Source: an uncultured Cellulomonas sp.
GTDB lineage: Bacteria; Actinomycetota; Actinomycetes; Actinomycetales; Cellulomonadaceae
Assembly: GCF_947494015.1 (NCBI RefSeq)
Contig: NZ_CANLTL010000004.1
Location: 1-64,000 of the forward strand
Length of the DNA stretch: 64,000 nt
Reading direction: 5' to 3'
Part shown: positions 38,101-45,860 of the stretch, one piece after another
Layout of the letters: the number at the start of each line of letters is the position of its first letter
How positions within the stretch are numbered: the first letter of the stretch is position 1
The notes under the pieces: model-generated
The model's input: the letters and a program-made list of their open reading frames with translations, nothing else
Database searches by the model: none
What the model was told of the DNA's origin: nothing
Position numbers and translations under genes: made by a program

Positions 38101-38158
38101 GGCGCACATCGGGGAGCACGACGCCACCCCGGTGCCGGGCCCTGGACTGCTCGGTCAT
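35138..38158 (-). CDS. large sensory GGDEF-EAL protein with V4R-like and GAF regions
   Basis: A 1006-residue soluble protein. After a 70-residue disordered start comes a helical region and a V4R-like module ending in HDECQSDGVDACLYHLTW (two cysteines in the V4R pattern). GAF-like domains follow, then a GGDEF domain reading SGDEF at 647-651, and an EAL domain (Glu783 in VEALLRWQHP) with VNTSARTL, EVVESRSL, DDFGTGYSTL, IKLDRSF and TEGVE. SGDEF is a variant that can still be active in some enzymes. The V4R/GAF part may bind a small molecule or heme to control c-di-GMP turnover. The start is supported by GGAGGGAG upstream. Confidence 0.88.
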   Translation of the reverse strand: MTEQSRARHRGGVVLPDVRRGRTGSAGAVPAPFGPADGPAALAAPVGTGPVDAAAAETSGATTALIVKHVRARGGRAALDRMLELAQVSATVEELEDLGRWSSYDCRIRLFEAATVVLDDPLCTRQMGSEALRAGLAPPLVLVLRAIGSPAGVYRQMPRAVPKFTTTSTMEMLDARAARATVRYRLHDGYEHSRLDCLYAQGLMSVVPELFGLPQAKVVHDECQSDGVDACLYHLTWTRRRRPWTRRPATAVDPELAALRGQIEELQSAATDLVRTEDLNALLHRITERAAAAVIAPSYLLALHDPDGGEPLVHSRGISEDRARELARRLLAGGGLGESAVVAEVASSRRRYGHLAALHGNGQRGPEEDAVLLSAYAGHAAAALDLLTALEASRRGESRSTALLTLAHDLRSATEPATVAQVVSDAIVRIVGCASSSVFTWDERDGRLRVAASAGLDDAQRAAVHACVLGPETSPEVAALLTRHEPCLLTPETAAPTVAALLRQMGLADVMVAPLVAGEEFLGVATASWQAPSALTGVAERLDRLGGVVEFAATAMQNARLLGTVRHQSLHDALTQLPNRVLFNQRLDAALQRPGAVGTVAVLFCDLDRFKQVNDALGHAAGDELLRQAAGRLRAAVRPSDLVARLSGDEFAVLLDGLSTHEEAAQVAETVVSRLAAPFRVDGLDLRVTTSVGVAVHHGQDAAAPSLLQAADGAMYVAKQHGRNQVSVAGRAATAPDVGHTDVERALRCAADNGELRLHFQRLVDIGDPAPVHPDRMPTVGVEALLRWQHPTLGLLAPAAFLSLAEEIGVVVELDLWAVREACRTLAEWDAGCRGARLHVAVNTSARTLVDPRLHATVREALAANGLAPSRLYLEVVESRSLVDLPGVADRLSALRRIGVGVSLDDFGTGYSTLAWLQRLPVDQIKLDRSFTSAITEDGKSLALATGVLALARELGVEVVTEGVETVEQLTLLREAGFTLAQGYLFGRPQPGAAIAARAQARHREG

Positions 38159-38465
38159 GACGCTCCCTCCGTTCACGGGCCGCCGGTCGTCCGCCGGTGC
38201 CCTCGGCGTCCCATCGGCCGCCCGGGTCACCGGGTGAGGATCACCGCGACACGCGGGTGCGCGACACTCCGGGTCCGCCGGGCCGTGACCGGATCGTGAC
38301 CGACGGCCGGCAGACGAGCGGCGCGCGGCTGTGCTGTGCTCTCCGCGGGGTCCGTCCGATCGCGGGCGCGTCCCCGTGCCGGACGCGGATCCCAGCGGTG
38401 ACAAGTCTTTTCACGCTGGTTTGCGGATCGGCTGGTGTCATGGGTGGCACCGAGGGAGGGCAGGG
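38159..38465. other. 307-base divergent intergenic region
   Basis: No gene is seen. It lies between the large GGDEF-EAL gene and the VanY-like gene. A locally AT-richer stretch (38400-38430) is likely promoter DNA. I looked for a c-di-AMP (ydaO) riboswitch, which is common before actinobacterial wall hydrolases, and could not see its conserved parts. Confidence 0.4.
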
Positions 38466-39692
38466 GTGAGGGTGGACAGGTCACGAGCAGCCGGCGCCGG
38501 GCGATCCCGGCCCGACGGCGCCGACCGCGCAGGCCGCCCGGCCGCGCGACCGGCGACGACCTGGGTCCGGTGCGGTGCCGCTGCCCTCGTCGCCGGCCTG
38601 CTGGCCGGGGGAGCGCCCGCTGCGGCGGCACCGAGCCCCTGGTCCGGCTTCGGTGGCGACATCCTGCCGCCGGCGCCGCAGCGCGCCGCCGCGGCCGCCA
38701 CCGACCGGCTGGAGCCCGCGGCGCGCGCCTACGCCGAGGCGGCGTGGACCGAGTCCGTCGCCCTGGCCACCGCGGCGCTCGCCGCCGCCAGGGCGGTCGA
38801 GCAGGAGCAGGAGCAGGTCGAGCAGGAGCAGCAAGCGGAGGCGCCGACCGGGACGCCGTCGGCCGCGGACGCCGTCGCACGGGCCGACGCCGTCGCGCGG
38901 TTGACGGCTCTGCTCGGTCCGGCCGACGGCCGGGTGCGCGTACCCGGCGACCTGGCACTGAGCGCCGCCGTCAGGCGGACCGCCGGGGAGGTGCTGCGGC
39001 ACGCGATGGACGCCGAGTCCGCCCGCGAGGCCGCCGCGCGAGAGGCCGTCGCGGTGCGCACGCAGCGACTGGCGGGGCTCGAGCAGGCCGCCGGCGCCGC
39101 GGCGCAGACGGTGGCGCTCACTGAGCTCACGCCGCTGACCCCCCTGCCGGCCGACCCCGCCCGGGAGACGCAGGGCACGCATGGCACGCACGGCACGACG
39201 TGGGCCACCGGGCCGCGCTCCGCGGCGGGGGACAGGGCACGCCTTCGGCCCGACGCGCCGGCAGCGGTCGCCCAGCTCGTCCGCAGCTGGAGCAACGGGA
39301 TGATCCCCGCCGACGCGCTGTGCCCGGTGGACTTCGCCCCCGGCGAGCTGCTGCAGTGCGACGCCGCCGCCGCGCTGGCCCTGCTCAACGACGCCTACCG
39401 GGCGCAGTTCGGTGCCGACCTGGACGTGGTCAGCTCCTACCGGACGCTGTCGGAGCAGGTCGGGCTGCGAGCCACCAAGGGTGGGCTGGCCGCGGTGCCC
39501 GGCACGTCGAACCACGGCTGGGGCCTGGCGGTCGACCTCGGCGGGATCGGGGGCCTCGGTCAGTTCGACGCTCCCGGCTACCGGTGGCTGCAGGAGCACG
39601 CGGGCGCGTTCGGGTGGCACCACCCCCGCGCCATGGAGCCGGGCGGGTCCGGGCCGGCCGAGCCCTGGCACTGGGAGTTCGCGACCGCCTGA
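38466..39692 (+). CDS. VanY-type D-alanyl-D-alanine carboxypeptidase, exported
   Basis: 408 residues from GTG 38466 (GGGAGGG upstream). A long basic start precedes a hydrophobic signal segment (CGAAALVAGLLAGGAPAAAA-like, about 38-57). Then comes an Ala/Glu-rich, coiled region with an EQEQEQVEQEQQ run, a Gly-Thr-His repeat, and the C-terminal peptidase with SSYRTLSEQ, SNHGWGLAVDLGG (zinc ligands His and Asp) and EPWHWEF (last His ligand). It should trim D-Ala from cell-wall stem peptides outside the cell. Confidence 0.88.
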   Translation: MRVDRSRAAGAGRSRPDGADRAGRPAARPATTWVRCGAAALVAGLLAGGAPAAAAPSPWSGFGGDILPPAPQRAAAAATDRLEPAARAYAEAAWTESVALATAALAAARAVEQEQEQVEQEQQAEAPTGTPSAADAVARADAVARLTALLGPADGRVRVPGDLALSAAVRRTAGEVLRHAMDAESAREAAAREAVAVRTQRLAGLEQAAGAAAQTVALTELTPLTPLPADPARETQGTHGTHGTTWATGPRSAAGDRARLRPDAPAAVAQLVRSWSNGMIPADALCPVDFAPGELLQCDAAAALALLNDAYRAQFGADLDVVSSYRTLSEQVGLRATKGGLAAVPGTSNHGWGLAVDLGGIGGLGQFDAPGYRWLQEHAGAFGWHHPRAMEPGGSGPAEPWHWEFATA

Positions 39693-39743
39693 GCCGCGAC
39701 CCCACACCGCCGGCGCCGCGACCCGCAGACCGGCTCAGGCGGT
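39684..39743. terminator. convergent stem containing both stop codons
   Basis: ACCGCCTGAGCCG and CGGCTCAGGCGGT form a perfect 13-bp stem around a 34-base loop. Each arm carries the TGA of one of the two convergent genes. Confidence 0.5.
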
Positions 39744-40598
39744 GGCGTCGGCCTGCACGTGGTCACGCCAGCTGTGCTGGGGGTCGTAGCCGAGCACGCG
39801 CCGCGCCTTGTCGATGGACAGCAGGGTCTCTTGGCCGCTGACCTCGCGGGCGAGCGGCACCCCGGGGAAGACCTCGCCGGCGAGGTCGGCGCTGGGTCGC
39901 GTCATCACGGTGTCCGCCGCGGCGATGATGAAGGTGTCGAAACCCGGCCCGGCGTTCTGCAGGGCCCGCACGACGGCCTGCGCCCCGTCGCGCGCGTCGA
40001 TGTAGCCCCACAGGTTCCACCGACGCAGGGTGCCGTCGTCCTGGAACGAGGGGAACCGGGCGTAGTCCTCGGGCTCCATGACGTTGGAGAACCGCAGTGC
40101 GGTGATGCTCAGCGTCGGGTCCCAGCGCGTCAGCTGCGCCGCCATCTGCTCCTCGAGGTGCTTGACCAGCGAGTACGTCGACTCGGGCCGGGCGGGGTAC
40201 TCCTCGTCGACGGGGATGTACGGCGGCGGCGTCTCGAACGGCAGCCCGAGCACGGTCTCGCTGGACGCGTACACGATCCGGTCGACGCCGGCCCGGCGCG
40301 CGGCCTGGAACACGTTGTACGTGGCCAGCATGTTGTGGTGGAACGTCGCCACGTCGGGCACGATGCCGGGCGCCGGGATCGCGGCCAGGTGCACGACGGC
40401 GTCCAGGCCGCCGTGGTGCTCGTCGATGCCGGCGATCGCGTCCGCCACCTGGCCGTAGTCGGTCAGGTCGATCAGGACGAAGCCCGTCCCGCGCTGCCCG
40501 ACCCGGTCGAGGTTGAGCACGTCGTGCCCGTCCTGGCGCAACCGCGCCACGACGCTTCGACCGAGCTTGCCACTGCCACCTGTCACCGCGATCTTCAT
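39735..40598 (-). CDS. NAD-dependent epimerase/dehydratase family protein
   Basis: 287 residues from ATG 40598; in-frame ATGs at 40607 and 40610 would add a few. It is an extended SDR: TGGSGKLG at the start, HLAAIPAPG, the serine pair in YASSETVLG, and YSLVKH (catalytic Tyr and Lys). The layout resembles uronate dehydrogenase-like or UDP-sugar epimerase-like proteins of bacterial sugar operons. The substrate is not known. Confidence 0.88.
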   Translation of the reverse strand: MKIAVTGGSGKLGRSVVARLRQDGHDVLNLDRVGQRGTGFVLIDLTDYGQVADAIAGIDEHHGGLDAVVHLAAIPAPGIVPDVATFHHNMLATYNVFQAARRAGVDRIVYASSETVLGLPFETPPPYIPVDEEYPARPESTYSLVKHLEEQMAAQLTRWDPTLSITALRFSNVMEPEDYARFPSFQDDGTLRRWNLWGYIDARDGAQAVVRALQNAGPGFDTFIIAAADTVMTRPSADLAGEVFPGVPLAREVSGQETLLSIDKARRVLGYDPQHSWRDHVQADATA

Positions 40599-40750
40599 GC
40601 CGCCCATCATGGGGGGTCCGGGCGCGAGCGGCGCGCGGAGGACCGCGCCGGGCGACCGGCCGGCGGTCGCCCGGCGCAGCGGCGATGACTTCGGTGGACC
40701 GCTCCGGTCTGCCCTGCACCGGGACGGGCCCGGACGACGAGGAGGCACCG

Positions 40751-41164
40751 ATGAGCTCGCAGCTCAACCCCTATCTGAACTTCGACGGCACCGCGCGCGA
40801 GGCGCTGGAGCTCTACCGCGACGTCTTCGGCGGGACGCTGACGATCAGCACCTTCGCCGAGTTCGGCGCGCCGGAGGGCGTCGATCCGGACGGCGTCATG
40901 CACGGGCAGCTGGAGACCACCCGCGGGTACGTCCTGATGGCGTCGGACCTGCCGCCCGGTGCGCAGCTGTCGCCGGGCGGGAGCATCACCATCTGCCTCA
41001 GCGGGGACGACGGCGACGAGCTGCGCGACCGCTTCGCCCGGCTCGCGGAGGGCGGCACGGTGAACGTCCCGCTGGCGAAGCAGATGTGGGGCGACGAGTT
41101 CGGCCAGTGCACGGACCGCTACGGCATCGGCTGGATGGTGAACATCACCGCGGCGCCGGAATGA
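40751..41164 (+). CDS. VOC-fold PhnB-like protein
   Basis: A 137-residue glyoxalase/VOC-fold protein with the PhnB-type start NPYLNFDGTAREALELYRDVFGG, HGQLE and the end KQMWGDEFGQCTDRYGIGWMVNI (split as KQMWGDEFG and DRYGIGWMVNI). These metal-fold proteins are common and mostly of unknown activity. The GGAGG ribosome-binding site is 5 bases before ATG 40751. An ATGA overlap at its end leads into the next frame. Confidence 0.88.
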   Translation: MSSQLNPYLNFDGTAREALELYRDVFGGTLTISTFAEFGAPEGVDPDGVMHGQLETTRGYVLMASDLPPGAQLSPGGSITICLSGDDGDELRDRFARLAEGGTVNVPLAKQMWGDEFGQCTDRYGIGWMVNITAAPE

Positions 41165-41207
41165 CCGGTCGGCGCCCGGGCGGGATGCGGGTCCGGGCGG
41201 ACGGTGC

Positions 41208-41213
41208 CAGCGT
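41208..41213 (+). promoter_or_regulatory. candidate leaderless -10 element
   Basis: CAGCGT followed by 7 bases and ATG 41221. Confidence 0.3.
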
Positions 41214-41220
41214 GGAGGGC

Positions 41221-41394
41221 ATGACCGAGAACCTGCCCGAGAGCTTCGACCCCCGCCAGCCGGACCTGCCGACGTGGGCCGTCGACCCGAACCCGATCCC
41301 CGACGACCACGAGGGCGAGGCGCCCACCACGGAGCCCCTGGGCGACGAGACGACGTCCGGTGAGGGCAGCGGCGCCGAGGGCGTCCCCGGCTGA
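41221..41394 (+). CDS. 57-residue acidic hypothetical protein
   Basis: A short acidic, Pro-rich protein: MTENLPESFDPRQPDLPTW, then PNPIPDDHEGEAPTTEPLGD and a Gly/Ser/Glu tail. It looks disordered. An in-frame ATG at 41161 overlaps the VOC stop (ATGA) and would add 20 residues, so it could instead be coupled to that gene. No family is recognised. Confidence 0.5.
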   Translation: MTENLPESFDPRQPDLPTWAVDPNPIPDDHEGEAPTTEPLGDETTSGEGSGAEGVPG

Positions 41395-41408
41395 CCTGCC
41401 CGCCCGAC

Positions 41409-41669
41409 CTACCCGGCTGACCCCTGGCCGTCCGCCATGAGCGGCTCGAGCCACGCCAGCTGCCGGGGGAAGCGGTGCCCGCCGCCCTCGTGCTCCCGCA
41501 GCCCGGCGGCCGAGCGGCGGACCGTGGCCGGTCCGGCACCTGCGGGCCGCAGCAGCCAGCCGCGGATCCGGCGCCCGCCGAAGCCGGTGAAGCTGACGTC
41601 GTGCACGTCCCCGGGCATCGGGCCCGTCGGCGCCGGCGTGAGCTCCGGCGCGAGGTCGTGCGCGCGCCC
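41409..41669 (-). pseudogene. remnant of an acetylxylan esterase (AXE1 family)
   Basis: Directly after the GH5 stop and in the same frame, translation reads APELTPAP, then DVHDVSFTGFGGRRIRGWLLRPAGA, which is the N-terminal region of acetylxylan/cephalosporin-C esterases. It then jumps to REHEGGGHRFPRQLAWLEPLMA, which is their C-terminal end with the catalytic His (HEGGG). The middle, with the nucleophile serine and the aspartate, is missing, as is a proper start. This is an internally deleted gene of about 85 codons, once a partner of the GH5 gene. Confidence 0.7.
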
Positions 41670-43076
41670 TCAGACCGGCTGCTGCGCCGCGGGGGACAGC
41701 TCGGCGCGCAGGAGGTCCTCCAGGGCGGATCGACGCACGCACCGGTCGAGGGCGAACGACCCGGCGAGCGGGCCGACGTCGGCCACCCCCACGTCGCCGA
41801 AGCGCTGCGCGAACTCGTCGACCAGCGGCTCGGCGAGCAGCAGGTGCCGCACCAGCAGGTTGATCCACGGCTTCGCGCCCCACGGGAAGGGGTCGAAGTC
41901 GGGGAACTCCCTCGCGAAGAGCTCCTCGACCGGCGCCAGCACGTCCCTGATGCCCTGCTCGGAGCCGCCCCACGAGTCGGTGCCCAGGCGCCGCTTCTTC
42001 TCCAGCACGGGACGGATGCGGTCGAGGTAGGGGCTGTCGGTCGCGGCGTGCACGAGGCCCTGGGTGCCGACGTCCTTGTAGGTCCACAGGCTCCAGCTGG
42101 CTCCGTGCTCCCGGTACAGGTCGAGCTGGTCCCTCAGCAGGCGCAGCGCGCCGGCGTCCCGGTCGGCGTCGCCGGTGTACAGCGGGCCGAACTCGCCGAT
42201 CCAGATCGGCGTGCCCGTCCGGCGCATGAACGCGGTCCGCTCGAGGAACTTGGCCTCGACGGTGCCGCGGTCGAAGTGCTGGCCGCGGGTCTGCCCCGGG
42301 TAGCGGCTCTCGGTGGCGATCCCCGGCAGCGCGTAGTCGTGCGCGGTGTAGACGGTCTGGTCGAAGACGTCGGTGAACACCGAGAAGTCGGTGGAGTACC
42401 GGTTGCCGTCCAGGAACAGCACGTGGCCGGGATCCACCGCGCGGATGGCGCGCTCCAGGCGCGTGTAGAACGGCCCGATCACCTCGCCGCTGGGGTCGGC
42501 GGGCTCGTTGAGCGGGTTGTAGCCGGCGACCCACGGGTTGTCCCGGTAGCGCGCGGCGAGTGCCTCCCACAGGTGCACCACGCGGTCCTGGAAGTGCGGG
42601 TGGGTCCAGAAGTGCGCCCAGTGCGACGGGTTGTCCGAGTGCCAGTTCTGGTTCTGGTACCCGGGGGCCGAGTGCAGGTCGAGGATCGTGTAGATCCCGT
42701 GCGCGGCGCACGCGTCGACCACCTGGTCGAGCCGGCGGAAGCCGGACTCCTTGAGCCGGAACGGTGCCGCGTCGTCCTCGACGTGGTGGTAGCTGAACGG
42801 CACCCGCAGGCAGGTGACGCCGAGACCGGCGAGGTAGGCGGCGTCCGCGTCGCCGAAGAAGTCGGTGAGCAGCCGGTCGAAGAACGCCTCGGACGCCTCG
42901 GCGCCCATGCTGCGGCGCATCGCGCGGCGCAGCTGCGACTCCGTACCGGGGTGGCCGGTGATGAAGTTCTCCATCGTCATCCAGCCACCGAGCCCGAAGC
43001 CGCGCAGCAGCACCGTGGCGCCGTCGCCGTCCACGAGCCGGTCACCCTGGACGCGCACCGCATGCCGGTCGTCCAC
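41670..43076 (-). CDS. GH5 family glycoside hydrolase
   Basis: A 468-residue intracellular GH5 enzyme; no signal peptide. The N-terminal RGFGLGGWM and LRVPFSYHH are typical of the clan. Acid/base Glu191 is in YNPLNEP, nucleophile Glu295 in WIGEFGP, and VYTAHDYALPG and DLHSAPGYQNQ line the site. A C-terminal helical part of about 100 residues follows. As a cytoplasmic enzyme it probably acts on imported oligosaccharides or glycosides (exo-glucanase/glucosidase or ceramidase-like types exist). GTG start. It is divergent from a LacI regulator with a palindrome between. Confidence 0.88.
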   Translation of the reverse strand: MDDRHAVRVQGDRLVDGDGATVLLRGFGLGGWMTMENFITGHPGTESQLRRAMRRSMGAEASEAFFDRLLTDFFGDADAAYLAGLGVTCLRVPFSYHHVEDDAAPFRLKESGFRRLDQVVDACAAHGIYTILDLHSAPGYQNQNWHSDNPSHWAHFWTHPHFQDRVVHLWEALAARYRDNPWVAGYNPLNEPADPSGEVIGPFYTRLERAIRAVDPGHVLFLDGNRYSTDFSVFTDVFDQTVYTAHDYALPGIATESRYPGQTRGQHFDRGTVEAKFLERTAFMRRTGTPIWIGEFGPLYTGDADRDAGALRLLRDQLDLYREHGASWSLWTYKDVGTQGLVHAATDSPYLDRIRPVLEKKRRLGTDSWGGSEQGIRDVLAPVEELFAREFPDFDPFPWGAKPWINLLVRHLLLAEPLVDEFAQRFGDVGVADVGPLAGSFALDRCVRRSALEDLLRAELSPAAQQPV

Positions 43077-43109
43077 TGCTTCCTCCGCACCGAGGGATGA
43101 CCGGCAGGG

Positions 43110-43123
43110 GGTAACCGGTTACC
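43110..43123. promoter_or_regulatory. LacI-type operator palindrome
   Basis: GGTAACCGGTTACC, a perfect 14-base palindrome with a central CG, between the divergent GH5 and LacI genes. This is the place expected for an autoregulating LacI-family repressor. Confidence 0.75.
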
Positions 43124-43233
43124 ATCACTCTAGGTCGCAGCAGCGGTGCCGTCCACCGCGTTCGGCCGCACCCCGCCGTACCGCGAGCCCGACCCGACCG
43201 GGGCCGCGCCGCCGCGCACCACCAGGAGGACCC

Positions 43234-44265
43234 GTGTCGGCGACCATGCGCGACGTGGCCCGGCGGGCCGACGTGTCGGTCAAGACGGTGTCCAACGTGG
43301 TCAACGACTTCCCGCACGTGCGGCCGGCGACCCGCGAGCGGGTGCTGGCCGCGATCGCCGAGCTCGGGTACCAGATGAACTTCACCGCTCGGAACCTGAG
43401 CCTGGGGCGGACCGGCATGATCACGCTCGCCATCCCCAAGCTGCGCCTGCCCTACTTCGCCGAGCTCGCCGACGAGGTCATGGGTGCGGCCGAGGCCCGG
43501 GGCTACACCGTGCTGATCGAGCAGACCGGCGGCGTGCGCCAGCGCGAGATCGACCTGCTGGCGAGCGAGCGGCGACGGATGACGGACGGCCTGGTGCTGT
43601 CGCCGATCGGGCTGCGCGCCGGGGACGGTCCGCGGCTGGAGACCGGGTACCCCGTCGTGCTGCTGGGTGAGCGGTCGCTGGACGCGCGGGTCGACCACGT
43701 CGTGATGGCGAACGTCGCGGGCGCCCGGGCGGTGGCCGAGCACCTGCTGGCGGCCGGGCGCCGACGGATCGGCCTGGTCGGCTCGTACGAGGCCGGCAGC
43801 GAGGGTGCCGGCTACCTGCGTACCCGGGGGTTCCTCGAGGCGCTCACCGCGGCGGGGCTCGAGCACGACCCGGCGCTGACCGCACCCGCCGAGGACTGGA
43901 CCCTGGAGGCGGGAGCGGCGGCGACGCGGCGCCTGCTGGACAGCGGGGTGCAGGTCGACGCCCTGTTCGGTCTCAACGACGTGCTCGCCCTGGGCGCGAT
44001 GCGGGTGCTGTTCGAGCGCGGTCTGCGCGTGCCCGACGACGTCGCGGTCGCCGGGTTCGACGACATCGAGGAGGCCCGCTTCTCCCGGCCGAGCCTGACC
44101 ACCGTGCGGCCCGACCGCGCGCAGATCGCGCGCCATGCGGTGTCGCTGCTGGCGGAGCGGATCGCGGTCGGCTCCGGCGACGGCGTACCGCCCGTCGGTG
44201 GCCCCGCGTTCGTGGCCGACTACGCGCTGGTGGTCCGGGAGTCCAGCGCTCCTGCCGGCCGCTGA
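43234..44265 (+). CDS. LacI-family transcriptional regulator
   Basis: 343 residues from GTG 43234, with AGGAGGA just upstream. The N-terminal helix-turn-helix is MRDVARRADVSVKTVSNVVND (split as MRDVARRADVSV and KTVSNVVND), followed by the hinge NFTARNLSLGRTG and a periplasmic-binding-like sugar domain ending VAVAGFDDIEEARFSRPSLTTV. It should repress the divergent GH5 gene and itself from the palindrome at 43110-43123. The sugar inducer is unknown. Confidence 0.92.
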   Translation: MSATMRDVARRADVSVKTVSNVVNDFPHVRPATRERVLAAIAELGYQMNFTARNLSLGRTGMITLAIPKLRLPYFAELADEVMGAAEARGYTVLIEQTGGVRQREIDLLASERRRMTDGLVLSPIGLRAGDGPRLETGYPVVLLGERSLDARVDHVVMANVAGARAVAEHLLAAGRRRIGLVGSYEAGSEGAGYLRTRGFLEALTAAGLEHDPALTAPAEDWTLEAGAAATRRLLDSGVQVDALFGLNDVLALGAMRVLFERGLRVPDDVAVAGFDDIEEARFSRPSLTTVRPDRAQIARHAVSLLAERIAVGSGDGVPPVGGPAFVADYALVVRESSAPAGR

Positions 44266-44352
44266 GCGCCCGGCGCACGCGGGTCACGGGCCGGTCACGA
44301 CCCGCCCTCCGGGCGTCGCCGTCCTTGACCGGTCCGGACCCGTGTGCTGCAC

Positions 44353-44366
44353 TTACACCGGTGTAA
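44353..44366. promoter_or_regulatory. second operator-like palindrome upstream of the sugar-binding lipoprotein
   Basis: TTACACCGGTGTAA, a perfect 14-base palindrome. Its ACCGGT centre is shared with the operator at 43110-43123, but its arms differ. It lies 89 bases before the ATG of the sugar-binding lipoprotein. Confidence 0.7.
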
Positions 44367-44454
44367 ATGGCCGGGTTCCATCCCGGCGGTGCGAGCAGGG
44401 CACGCACCCGACGCACACCCGACGCACACCGCAACGACGCGGGGAAGGGCCACG

Positions 44455-45810
44455 ATGCGACACACACGAGGTACTCGGACAGGGGCACGCAGCACCGCGC
44501 GCCGCGCGCTCGTCGGCGCCGTCGCCACCGCCGCGCTGCTGACGACGGCGGCCTGCGGGCAAGGGGCGCAGACGTCGGGGGAGCCGGACGCCGGCGCCCC
44601 GGCCGACCCCGACGAGCCCGTCACCATCCGCTTCGTCTGGTGGGGCAACGAGGAGCGCGCGCAGATGACCAACGACGCGGTCGACGCGTTCGAGGCCGCC
44701 AACCCCGGCATCGTCGTCGAGACGGAGTCGGTCGACTTCAACTCCTACTTCGACCGTCTCGCGACCGGCGTCGCCGCGGGCGACGAGCCGGACGTGATCA
44801 CCATGGGTGGCGCGTACCCGCGTGAGTACGGCGACCGGGGCGTGCTGCTCGACCTGGAGACGGTGTCGCAGGACCTGGACCTGTCGACGCTCGACGAGAG
44901 CGCACTCGCCAACGGGTACTTCAGCGACACCCAGTACGGGGTGCCGACCGGCGTCAACACCTACGGGCTGATCGTCAACCCGGCGGTCTTCGAGGCCGCG
45001 GGCGTGGAGCTGCCCGACGACGAGACCTGGGACTGGGACGAGTTCGTCGACATCGCGACCGAGATCTCGGCGAACACCCCCGAGGGCACCTACGGCGTGG
45101 AGGACCCGACCTCGCCGGACACGCTGGACCTGTACGCCAACCAGCACACCGGGCTGGGCCTGTACTCGCCCGAGGGCACCGTGGCCATCGAGCCGTCCAC
45201 CGTCCAGGACTGGTTCGACATGACCACCACGCTCATGGAGCAGGGTGCCTCGCCGCAGGCGAGCATCACGGCGGAGCTCGCCGGCCAGCCGGCGCCCGAG
45301 CAGACGCTGCTCGGCCGCGGGCTCTCGGCGATGAAGTTCGGCTGGTCCAACCTCCTGACCGCCTACAGCGAGGCGGCCGGGCAGGACATGATCATGCTGC
45401 TGCCGCCGGGGGAGTCGAACCACGAGGGTCCCGGCGTGTGGCTGCAGGCGTCGCAGCTGTGGACGATCAGCAAGAACTCCGAGCACCCGGAGGCGTCGGC
45501 CAAGCTCATCGACTACCTGGTCAACTCCACCGAGGCGGCGGACTTCCTCGGCGCGAACCGTGGCATCCCCGCCAACGCCGAGGTGCGCGAGCACCTGTCG
45601 GCGGACCTGACACCCGTGCAGCAGACGGAGTTCGACGTCATCGAGCGGGTCGGTGAGCACGCCGACGGCGACTTCGTGGTCGGGCCGACCGGGTCGACCG
45701 AGAGCGTCGCGATCCTCACCCGGCTCAACGACCAGGTGCTGTTCGACCAGATCGAGCCGGCGGCCGCCGCCGAGCAGTTCGTGGCCGAGCTGACGGCCGC
45801 CGTGTCCTGA
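44455..45810 (+). CDS. ABC sugar-binding lipoprotein
   Basis: 451 residues from ATG 44455 (GGGAAGGG upstream). Lipoprotein signal LLTTAACG (Cys34), then a family 1 extracellular solute-binding fold: TIRFVWWGNEERAQMTNDAVDAFEAANPG (split as IRFVWWGNEERAQ and AVDAFEAANPGI), DVITMGGAYPREYG and GVPTGVNTYGLIVN. It should capture a mono- or oligosaccharide outside the cell and hand it to an ABC permease. No permease genes follow; the next gene is a glycosidase-like protein. The ABC partners must be elsewhere. Confidence 0.9.
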   Translation: MRHTRGTRTGARSTARRALVGAVATAALLTTAACGQGAQTSGEPDAGAPADPDEPVTIRFVWWGNEERAQMTNDAVDAFEAANPGIVVETESVDFNSYFDRLATGVAAGDEPDVITMGGAYPREYGDRGVLLDLETVSQDLDLSTLDESALANGYFSDTQYGVPTGVNTYGLIVNPAVFEAAGVELPDDETWDWDEFVDIATEISANTPEGTYGVEDPTSPDTLDLYANQHTGLGLYSPEGTVAIEPSTVQDWFDMTTTLMEQGASPQASITAELAGQPAPEQTLLGRGLSAMKFGWSNLLTAYSEAAGQDMIMLLPPGESNHEGPGVWLQASQLWTISKNSEHPEASAKLIDYLVNSTEAADFLGANRGIPANAEVREHLSADLTPVQQTEFDVIERVGEHADGDFVVGPTGSTESVAILTRLNDQVLFDQIEPAAAAEQFVAELTAAVS

Positions 45811-45860
45811 CCCGCCCACCCGGCCCGGCAGAGCCCGCCTCGTCCCCCCAGGAGTGCTTC

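Noticed and set aside
38159-38465. Possible c-di-AMP riboswitch before the VanY-like gene
   Set aside because: The conserved paired elements of the ydaO class could not be found; the region is short of the expected structure.
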